Shown piece by piece: positions 1 through 5,165 of a stretch of 5,991 nucleotides of DNA. Position 1 is the first letter of the stretch, and every line of letters starts with the position of its first letter. Under the pieces are notes generated by a model. That model was not told the origin of the DNA and did not search any database. It saw only the letters and a list, made by a program, of their open reading frames with translations. The translations under genes and the position numbers were made by a program. Source of the DNA: Pyrobaculum sp. Its GTDB lineage: Archaea > Thermoproteota > Thermoprotei > Thermoproteales > Thermoproteaceae. The stretch is from assembly GCA_022759345.1 (NCBI GenBank), contig JAEMPK010000048.1, positions 1-5,991 on the forward strand, given 5' to 3'.

Positions 1-773
1 ACCTTCTTGGCGTAGGCCCACGCCAGGTATATGGCGTAGCGTATCTTCTTGGCGCCCGGCGGGACGCCTGCGGCGTTGGCCAAGGCGTCTGGGTCGCCGT
101 CGAGCACCCCGATTTTATACATCAAGTCGCCCGTGTGGTGTCTAGAGACTCTGACGACCCTCGCCGTGTATGGCCCCAGCTTGTATATGCTGTCTCTTAT
201 GGGCACGTACTCCCCGTGGGGATCCACCACCACGATCTTAGCCCCCTTCTTCAAAAGCTCCTCGATCAGGACGACTGAGAACCAAGTCTTGCCGCTTCCA
301 GTCGCCGCGATTATGGCCACGTGTCTCTTCACTCCGTTTAGGTCGAGACAGATCTCCAAGTCGCGGCTTACCAGCCTGCCCACGCAGAGGCCGTGGTCGA
401 CTTTGAAAAGCTCTGCGATTTCCCCGTCCTCGGCGAGGTAGACAGGAGAGCCGATCCTCGGCGGATGTTTAGGCTGTCTGAGGTCGCCGCCCTCCACGTA
501 GCCAAGCACCTTGACCTTGGCGATCTGCACCTCTAAGATGTTCTCTGAAATCTCCTTAATCACCGTGTAGAGGGGGAGATCCCTCTTGGCCGAGTAGGGG
601 TCTCGGTAAAGCTTCACGATTTGGCCGAGAAGCCTCACGTTGACGTACTCGTTCCCATCGTACTCCACGTGGTCCACCGCCACGTAGTCGTAGAGACTAA
701 CCGGCTTCTCCGGGTCTAGCGTGGCTAAGAACTCAAAGGGGGTAGCCGCCGCCACGACGTAGCCGATCCTCAT
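1..773 (-). CDS. herA: HerA-type bipolar DNA helicase/translocase, 3' end cut by window edge
   Basis: HerA is a hexameric FtsK-like ATPase that pumps double-stranded DNA and works with NurA and Mre11-Rad50 to make 3' single-stranded tails at double-strand breaks in the archaeal cytoplasm. The first 257 residues are visible. Residues about 1-145 are a beta-rich region where the HAS barrel of HerA lies. A P-loop AATGSGKT follows at 156-163 (K162), then the Walker B segment IVVVDPHGEY at 180-189 (D184, E188); DPHGEY is typical of HerA. The first P-loop position is Ala rather than Gly, which the motif tolerates. The C-terminal part of the ATPase, with the arginine finger, lies beyond base 1. The ATG at 773-771 overlaps the nurA stop codon as ATGA, so the two are co-transcribed and probably translationally coupled; a G-run just before the ATG is a weak ribosome site at best. 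The family call is secure. The gene is partial only because of the window. Confidence 0.93.
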   Translation of the reverse strand, partial: MRIGYVVAAATPFEFLATLDPEKPVSLYDYVAVDHVEYDGNEYVNVRLLGQIVKLYRDPYSAKRDLPLYTVIKEISENILEVQIAKVKVLGYVEGGDLRQPKHPPRIGSPVYLAEDGEIAELFKVDHGLCVGRLVSRDLEICLDLNGVKRHVAIIAATGSGKTWFSVVLIEELLKKGAKIVVVDPHGEYVPIRDSIYKLGPYTARVVRVSRHHTGDLMYKIGVLDGDPDALANAAGVPPGAKKIRYAIYLAWAYAKK

Positions 774-2056
774 ATCCCCCACGCCAGCTTTACCCGCCTG
801 CCGACGCCCACCTCCCCAGCCATCTTCTTTAGGTAGACGGCGTACTCCGCGAGCTGGCTGGACTTGAAAGAGGCTACGTCGTGGGCGTACCAGAGCCAGG
901 TGTTGTAGTGGATGGGGTCTCGGTACTGCGCCGCAAGCATCCCAACCACGTCGTCCAACTGCGCCGCGGGGTAGAAGGCCTTCACCGGCGACCCGTCGAA
1001 CATGTTGGTGCCCTCGGCGGGAGTCTCCACAAGGAGAGGCGCGTCGTCAGCGCCGAACCGCACGTAGAAGAAGTAAACCTTGGGGATCGCCTCCAGCGCC
1101 TCTCTAATCTTCCCAATCACGTCTGTGGCGAAGCTGTCCTTCAGCCTAAATATGAGAGAGTCCTCCAACCTCTCCTCGGCGGCCTTCACCAGCCTCTCCA
1201 CGGTGTTGAGCCCTTTGTAGTTCATATAGGCGTCGCACCCCCCCACCAACATAGGCACCGTGTAGTGGCCGGGCGGCAGAAGAGCCGAAAGAACCTCGGC
1301 GTCTGTCACCGATTGAGTCACCAAAAGAGCCATAAGCCGCGCCATCTGGTAATCGTGCCGCCGAGCCGTCTTGTAGAGCTCAATAAGCTCCTTCCTAAAC
1401 CGCCTAATCCACAACACGGAATACCACAGGAGGCCGCGCTGGAAGATGTGATCCCGATTCCTCTCCGCTAGTTTCTCAAATATCAGATGCTCCTTTACCA
1501 ACTTAAAGTTGTGATCCTTCGAGACAAAAACCAGCCTAGCCCCGCGGCTCTGGGCCATTTTGATCAAGACGGCGAAGGTGTACAGAGCAGTGGCGAGCTC
1601 CGGCACGTAGTAGAGGTTCTGAAACTCCCTGGTCAGTATCAAGTTGTGGACAAGCCTCACCGCCTTGGCGTAGAGCGAGCCGTCCATCAGCAAAACGTCT
1701 ACGCCATGTTTATTCAACGTCTTAATGCCCACCAGCGACTCCACAATCACGAGATAAGCCCAGGGCAGAGAGGAGGACTCCACAGTAGCGACGTCCACCA
1801 CAAATTCCCTCTCTAGGAAATCCGGGCCTACGGCGGCAGCCCTAGCCAAAATCACCTGATGCCCGTTGGAGAGCCGCACCACTCCGATTCCCCCGTCGAC
1901 CGCCGCAGCCCTGAGAGTAACGTCTGACGGCACGACCTCCCGCTTTAACAATTTGTCTCCAAGCTCCTCCAGAGGATACTCATATTGACGATTGCTTAAG
2001 TACTCTTTTATCTTCCGACCAGCTGAAGACACGAACATGTCGAAAAAGTGATCCAC
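770..2056 (-). CDS. nurA: NurA-family 5'-3' nuclease, partner of HerA
   Basis: NurA is the manganese-dependent nuclease that docks on the HerA ring and degrades 5' strands during DNA-end resection. With the start chosen here it is 428 residues, within the family's usual range. Numbered from this start, candidate active-site residues are D54 in AAAVDGG, E106 in LVIVESLVG, D125 in LLMDGSL, K180 in FVSKDHNF, and H392-D393 in WYAHDVASF. Their order and spacing fit the NurA acidic cluster and C-terminal His. The reading frame stays open upstream to a TTG at 2128, but those extra 24 residues are hydrophobic and contain a good TATA box at 2077-2085, about 25 nt before the GTG at 2056. I therefore prefer a leaderless GTG start at 2056; ATG at 2038 is the other candidate. 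The stop TGA (772-770) overlaps the herA ATG. Function is confident; the start is moderately so. Confidence 0.9.
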   Translation of the reverse strand: MDHFFDMFVSSAGRKIKEYLSNRQYEYPLEELGDKLLKREVVPSDVTLRAAAVDGGIGVVRLSNGHQVILARAAAVGPDFLEREFVVDVATVESSSLPWAYLVIVESLVGIKTLNKHGVDVLLMDGSLYAKAVRLVHNLILTREFQNLYYVPELATALYTFAVLIKMAQSRGARLVFVSKDHNFKLVKEHLIFEKLAERNRDHIFQRGLLWYSVLWIRRFRKELIELYKTARRHDYQMARLMALLVTQSVTDAEVLSALLPPGHYTVPMLVGGCDAYMNYKGLNTVERLVKAAEERLEDSLIFRLKDSFATDVIGKIREALEAIPKVYFFYVRFGADDAPLLVETPAEGTNMFDGSPVKAFYPAAQLDDVVGMLAAQYRDPIHYNTWLWYAHDVASFKSSQLAEYAVYLKKMAGEVGVGRRVKLAWGI

Positions 2057-2076
2057 GTCTATTCTATCTACAGTGC

Positions 2077-2085
2077 TTATATAGC
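2077..2085 (-). promoter_or_regulatory. TATA box for the nurA-herA operon
   Basis: On the minus strand this reads CTATATAAG, close to the archaeal TATA consensus. Its centre lies about 25 nt before the GTG at 2056, the spacing expected if transcription starts on or next to that codon. This is the main argument against translation beginning at the TTG at 2128, since the box would then lie inside the coding region. Confidence 0.55.
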
Positions 2086-2146
2086 TGAGGTAGAGAGATA
2101 CAGGAAGAGAGTAAGCTAAAAGTTTCAAGAGCCAACCCTCTGAAGA

Positions 2147-2177
2147 ACAACGCCGATAAGACGGACGGAGCTAATCA
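2147..2177 (+). repeat. imperfect direct repeat, upstream copy
   Basis: ACAAC, one variable base, then CCGATAAGACG, a 4-nt spacer and GAGCTAATCA. The same pattern recurs at 2282-2313 with a 5-nt spacer and one substitution in the last block (GAGTTAATCA). Twenty-five of the 27 aligned bases outside the spacer agree, including an unbroken 11-mer at 2153-2163. Weaker similarity may continue to about 2200 with gaps. This copy lacks the GTG start codon found in the other. Confidence 0.6.
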
Positions 2178-2213
2178 TAGTAACTCTTCGGGTTCCAAAG
2201 GCGCCGGAGACAG

Positions 2214-2241
2214 ACCTCCCCACAGGCTGGACCCTGTAGGT
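2214..2241 (+). other. possible RNA hairpin in the intergenic region
   Basis: ACAGG at 2222-2226 can pair with CCTGT at 2233-2237 across a 6-nt loop. ACCT at 2214-2217 can extend the stem with AGGT at 2238-2241, leaving a CCCC bulge on the 5' side. It lies upstream of the predicted MoxR transcription start, so it would not be in that mRNA. A competing pairing of GGAG 2206-2209 with CTCC 2216-2219 exists. It may be chance. Confidence 0.2.
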
Positions 2242-2271
2242 GCAGAAAGACTCCGTTTATCCATAGAAAAC

Positions 2272-2279
2272 ATTTTAAT
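2272..2279 (+). promoter_or_regulatory. TATA-like promoter for the MoxR-VWA operon
   Basis: ATTTTAAT, preceded by a purine-rich GAAAAC resembling a TFB recognition element. The centre is about 22-23 nt before the GTG at 2298, so the transcript would begin at or within a few bases of the start codon. No Shine-Dalgarno sequence is seen before that GTG, in keeping with a leaderless first gene. Confidence 0.5.
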
Positions 2280-2281
2280 GG

Positions 2282-2313
2282 ACAACCCCGATAAGACGTG
2301 GATGAGTTAATCA
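2282..2313 (+). repeat. imperfect direct repeat, downstream copy over the MoxR start codon
   Basis: Second copy of the element at 2147-2177, offset by 135 bases in the left block and 136 in the right block. The unbroken 11-mer CCGATAAGACG ends on the first base of the GTG start (2298), and the right block covers codons 3-6 of the MoxR gene. It is either one of a pair of protein-binding sites or the parent of an upstream decayed duplicate. Confidence 0.6.
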
Positions 2314-3404
2314 GCAAGGTGACTCAGGTACGAAAGACTCTAGACTCGCACTTCTTTAAATTCAGCGACGAGGTGACGGCGAGTCTCACCGCCGTGTTGG
2401 TCCGGGAGAACTTCATCTTGATAGGGCCGCCGGGCACCGCCAAGACCATGTTGGTCGCATCTATCTCGAAGTTGTTGAAGGCCCGGTGGTTCTACCGCCT
2501 CCTCACCAAGTTCACAGAAGTAGAGGAGGTTATCGGCCCCATAGACGTGGTGGAGTTGTTGAAGGGCAACGTGAAGAGGATATACACCAACTCCATCGTG
2601 GAGGCGGACTTCGCCCTCCTCGACGAGATATTCAACGCCTCCAGCGCCATCCTCAACACCATGCTTACCATCTTAAACGAGAGGGTGATCTACGACGGCG
2701 GCAACATAATCCCGGTGAAGACCTGGACCGTCTTCGGAGCCACCAACCGCATCCCGGACGAGGAGGAGCTCCAGGCGCTGTACGACAGATTTCCCCTCAG
2801 AGTCTTCACTAAATATGCCCAGCCCGACGAGACTGAGCAGTTGATAAAAGCCGGCCTGCGGCTGAGGAGAGATTTCGACAAGCTGACCCCCATAATGACG
2901 ATGGATGAAGTGAAGAAGCTACATGAGTACATACAGAGCTACACCTACGAAAATATGGACACAGTTGCAAAACACATATCCCCAATACTCGCCTCCTACC
3001 TAGACCACGTGGTCATCTCCAACAGAACCAGGGTGAAGGTGCCTCTCTACGTCGTATCTTACCTAATGGTGCTCGGGATAAAGCCAAGCGACATCGACGC
3101 CGCGACGTTGAGAGCCGCCACGCTCAAGGTGTTGAAGTACCTCGTCAGAGATAGAGAAGACTTAGCCGAGTACGAGTCCTTCCTAGCCGCCCACATGCCT
3201 GGTGGCCTCTCCGTCCTCTACGACATGGTCAGCGAGATAAAAGCCCTTATCTCAAACAACGCCCTTTCTATCGCCAAGGAGAAGCTCAAGGAGGCGTATG
3301 AGCTGTTGGACAAGTCGCTGGCGGACCCCGTGACGTACCGCTTCTTCCAGGTGGAGATAGAGGAGATAAAATCCACGCTGGAGATGTTGAGGTCGCAGAT
3401 ATAA
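2298..3404 (+). CDS. MoxR-family AAA+ ATPase, RavA-like
   Basis: This 368-residue MoxR AAA+ ATPase is expected to form a cytoplasmic ring and act as a chaperone that remodels or helps assemble a target with the VWA protein encoded next. Visible motifs are Walker A GPPGTAKT at 43-50, Walker B ALLDEIF at 106-112 (D109, E110), sensor 1 at N150 in FGATNR, the DRF arginine at R164 and a sensor-2-like SNRTR at 241-245. The segments LLTKFTEVEEVIGPIDV (68-84) and NASSAILNTMLTILNER (113-129) follow the pattern of bacterial RavA (TRFSTPEEVFGP, AGPAILNTLLTAINER) more closely than classic MoxR. The last 75 or so residues are helical and charged; I see nothing that matches RavA's own C-terminal domain. 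The GTG start is supported by the TATA-like box upstream and lack of a longer frame. The stop TAA touches the next ATG without a gap. Family is sure, target unknown. Confidence 0.93.
   Translation: MDELISKVTQVRKTLDSHFFKFSDEVTASLTAVLVRENFILIGPPGTAKTMLVASISKLLKARWFYRLLTKFTEVEEVIGPIDVVELLKGNVKRIYTNSIVEADFALLDEIFNASSAILNTMLTILNERVIYDGGNIIPVKTWTVFGATNRIPDEEELQALYDRFPLRVFTKYAQPDETEQLIKAGLRLRRDFDKLTPIMTMDEVKKLHEYIQSYTYENMDTVAKHISPILASYLDHVVISNRTRVKVPLYVVSYLMVLGIKPSDIDAATLRAATLKVLKYLVRDREDLAEYESFLAAHMPGGLSVLYDMVSEIKALISNNALSIAKEKLKEAYELLDKSLADPVTYRFFQVEIEEIKSTLEMLRSQI
3389..3393 (+). promoter_or_regulatory. ribosome binding site of the VWA gene
   Basis: GAGGT lies inside the last codons of the MoxR gene, 11 nt before the ATG at 3405. 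It supports this ATG as the start and fits an internal operon gene that uses a Shine-Dalgarno sequence, unlike the leaderless first gene. Confidence 0.45.
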
Positions 3405-4697
3405 ATGGGCTCTCTCCTCAACGTCGACTACAACGACGAGCTCACCAGGCTTAGAGTCCACGAAATTGTGAAGTATTTCCAACGGCTGGGGATACCTCTT
3501 AAACTCGCCAAAATACCCAACGACGTAATTGCAGACGCGTTCTACATACACTACAGAACCCCCGTCCTTAGAGAGGAGCCGCAGGAAGAGGAGGCGCTGT
3601 GGCACCTCTTCCTCAAGACCTACGTAGCCACTGAGGTGTATCAAGAGGTGTCGAAAATAAGCCGGTACAACTACTCAGTCTCTAAGTCGGCCTCGGTGAA
3701 ACTGTTGAGAGCATACAACAGCCTCCTCTCTAGAATCGAGAGGGGGTCTCTGGAGGGGTGGAAAGACGAGAAACAAGACTTCCGAGAACTTAGCCAGAAT
3801 CAACAACTACGGCAGGAGATGACCAGCCTACTGAGGTTCTACATGGGGAGTATAAAAAACATTGAGAAGCTACGTAAGGCGGTTACCAAAGCCCTTGGGG
3901 ACGAGGTGGGGAAAGAGGCTGCGGAGCTTTTGTTTGACATAGACGTAGACCCCTACAGGGCGCGTCTAGCCAAGATACTAGAGTCGTTGGTGGAGACGTT
4001 GTCGGCGGTCCAGCCCGAGATGGAACAAGGCCCCATCTCCGAACGGAGGGGAGTCATCTCCGGAGTCACTAGACTCAGAGCCTTCTCAGACCTCCAGAGA
4101 GCTACAAACTTAAGCAAGGCGATTTATATCCAGTCAAGAGAGCTCTTTGGCTACAAGCTAGCCACTAAGTCGCTTTCTATATACGACGCGACGTTAGACA
4201 CGAGGGAGAAGCTCTACCTCCTCGTGGACAAGTCAGGCTCGATGTTCTACACCCTCTACGACGGAATAGCCTTGGACATGACGCAGAAGATCACCTGGGC
4301 CACCGCACTGGCCGTGGCCCTCATGAAGAGAAGCAGAAAAGCAATACTGCGGTTCTTCGACCAAATGGTATATCCACCTATTACCAACATCAAGGACATC
4401 GTGAAGTCGCTTCTAAGAGTTTTACCTCTGGGAGGCACCGACATCTCAGCCGCCGTCCACACAGCCGTTAGAGACGCCAAACAGATGGGGCTCCACAACT
4501 ATAAACTAGTCATTGTGACCGATGGAGAAGACGACATGGTCCATCCAGAGGTTTTGAAAGCCGCCAAGACAATTTTCAGAGAGGTAAAGGCGATTTTAAT
4601 AGGCGGAAGCAATGAGACTATAGAGTCTTATTTACCCACAATAAAAGTAAATACTGCTAATTTAGAATCTTTAAAAATTGCCCTTAAAAATATTTAA
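3405..4697 (+). CDS. VWA-domain protein with intact MIDAS, partner of the MoxR ATPase
   Basis: This 430-residue protein has a mainly helical N-terminal two thirds (about 1-265) and a C-terminal von Willebrand factor A domain (about 268-430). The metal-binding MIDAS is complete: DKSGS at 275-279, T345 in LGGTD, and D373 in VTDGED. This architecture is that of MoxR-linked VWA proteins such as ViaA and the CoxE-like group, in which the VWA domain binds a target and brings it to the AAA+ ring. No signal peptide or membrane span is seen, so it should be cytoplasmic. Its ATG follows the MoxR stop with no spacing, strongly implying one mRNA and a shared function. The last 35 or so codons are clearly richer in A and T (TTA, ATT, AAT, AAA) than the rest and run into a promoter-like stretch for the next gene. 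Target unknown; the domain call is firm. Confidence 0.92.
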   Translation: MGSLLNVDYNDELTRLRVHEIVKYFQRLGIPLKLAKIPNDVIADAFYIHYRTPVLREEPQEEEALWHLFLKTYVATEVYQEVSKISRYNYSVSKSASVKLLRAYNSLLSRIERGSLEGWKDEKQDFRELSQNQQLRQEMTSLLRFYMGSIKNIEKLRKAVTKALGDEVGKEAAELLFDIDVDPYRARLAKILESLVETLSAVQPEMEQGPISERRGVISGVTRLRAFSDLQRATNLSKAIYIQSRELFGYKLATKSLSIYDATLDTREKLYLLVDKSGSMFYTLYDGIALDMTQKITWATALAVALMKRSRKAILRFFDQMVYPPITNIKDIVKSLLRVLPLGGTDISAAVHTAVRDAKQMGLHNYKLVIVTDGEDDMVHPEVLKAAKTIFREVKAILIGGSNETIESYLPTIKVNTANLESLKIALKNI

Positions 4698-4700
4698 ATA
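4686..4700 (+). promoter_or_regulatory. possible internal promoter for the CBS gene
   Basis: An A/T-only stretch overlapping the last codons and stop of the VWA gene. AAAATATTT centred near 4691 is about 27 nt before the ATG at 4718, and TTTAAATA at 4693-4700 is about 21-22 nt before it. Either could drive separate, nearly leaderless expression of the CBS gene in addition to read-through from upstream. Confidence 0.4.
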
Positions 4701-4702
4701 CA

Positions 4703-4707
4703 AGGAG
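4703..4707 (+). promoter_or_regulatory. Shine-Dalgarno sequence of the CBS gene
   Basis: AGGAG, directly followed by AAGG, lies 10 nt before the ATG at 4718. A good ribosome site suggests that the gene is translated at least partly from a longer operon transcript, since a transcript starting near 4717 would lack it. Confidence 0.55.
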
Positions 4708-4717
4708 AAGGTTACCT

Positions 4718-5137
4718 ATGAATTGTGGAGAATTGGCATCTAAACCCCCCGTTACAATAACTCCAGACAAAACAGTGGAGGAGGCCGCTGAGGTGATGGC
4801 TAAACACCGCGTGGGGCTCCTCGTAATTGTAGACAGGGAAAACCCCAGAAGACCAATCGGCGTGATCTCAGAGAGAGATATAATCAGAACCATTGCGGGC
4901 AAGGCCCCCCTCACCGTGACGGTGGACAAGGCAGGCACCATGAAAAACTTTGTATACGTCTACGCAGACGAGCCCGTGACGGCCGCCGCGTTGAAGATGA
5001 AGCGGTTCAACGTGAGGCACGTCGTCGTCCTAGACAGAAGCGGCGAACTTGTCGGCGTTATCTCAATACGCGATTTGATAGGAGAGAAAAAGATCCTAGA
5101 GATACTAGCCAGAGAGAGGGTCCCCACTCAAGAATAA
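4718..5137 (+). CDS. stand-alone protein with two CBS domains
   Basis: A 139-residue protein that consists almost wholly of a CBS pair (Bateman module): first domain about 4-60, second about 72-125. Each ends in the conserved turn and helix, GVISERDIIR at 48-57 and GVISIRDLIG at 113-122. The Ser (51, 116) and Asp (54, 119) are at positions that in this family contact the ribose or phosphate of adenine ligands such as AMP, ATP or S-adenosylmethionine. There is no attached enzyme or DNA-binding domain, so the expected role is a soluble dimeric sensor that controls another protein. It starts 20 nt after the VWA stop on the same strand, so it may belong to the MoxR-VWA operon, though an AT-rich promoter-like stretch allows separate expression. 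Ligand and partner cannot be read from sequence. Confidence 0.9.
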   Translation: MNCGELASKPPVTITPDKTVEEAAEVMAKHRVGLLVIVDRENPRRPIGVISERDIIRTIAGKAPLTVTVDKAGTMKNFVYVYADEPVTAAALKMKRFNVRHVVVLDRSGELVGVISIRDLIGEKKILEILARERVPTQE

Positions 5138-5145
5138 TTTTTATA
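5138..5145 (+). promoter_or_regulatory. TATA box for the membrane-protein gene; T-run may also end the CBS transcript
   Basis: TTTTTATA begins right after the CBS stop codon and is centred about 24-25 nt before the ATG at 5166, the spacing of a leaderless archaeal promoter. No Shine-Dalgarno sequence is seen in the C-rich stretch between. The five T residues (5138-5142) could double as a short T-rich archaeal terminator for the upstream unit, which is less certain. Confidence 0.55.
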
Positions 5146-5165
5146 CACCACCCCCGCCCCTTGAC

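Larger units (their letters stand above)
2057..2297. other. divergent intergenic region between nurA and the MoxR operon
   Basis: About 240 bases separate the two chosen start codons, or 169 if nurA began at TTG 2128. I see no credible ORF, tRNA or clear C/D-box small RNA here. It holds a TATA box for each direction, the first copy of an imperfect direct repeat whose second copy spans the MoxR start, and a possible hairpin near 2214-2241. It is fairly long for this compact gene arrangement, so regulatory content or a decayed duplication is plausible. Confidence 0.6.

Noticed and set aside
49..441. 130-residue plus-strand open frame at the left edge
   Set aside because: It is antisense to the herA ATPase region, whose P-loop and Walker B motifs are read on the minus strand; it has no recognisable motif or promoter of its own.
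881..1816. Two plus-strand open frames (881-1471 and 1487-1816)
   Set aside because: Both lie antisense to nurA and have His/Arg/Val-rich low-meaning sequences, typical of shadows of a GC-rich gene.
2187..2210. GGTTCCAAA resembling a tRNA T-loop in the intergenic region
   Set aside because: No acceptor, D or anticodon arms can be built around it, and the loop lacks the usual TTC-purine-A pattern with a pairing stem.
2129..2297. Possible C/D-box small RNA
   Set aside because: No proper C box (RTGATGA) with a D box (CTGA) at suitable spacing was found on either strand; the nearest match, ATGATTA on the minus strand, is poor.
2486..2932. Frames overlapping the MoxR gene on both strands (2486-2812 plus, 2690-2932 minus)
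   Set aside because: The MoxR frame covers them with all AAA+ motifs intact; these are repetitive Arg/His- or Ser-rich shadows.
3218..3644. Minus-strand frames across the MoxR/VWA junction
   Set aside because: Antisense to two well-supported coding sequences, with no promoter or domain.
4256..4941. Minus-strand frames within the VWA and CBS genes (4256-4498, 4684-4941)
   Set aside because: Antisense shadows; the sense frames carry the MIDAS and CBS motifs.
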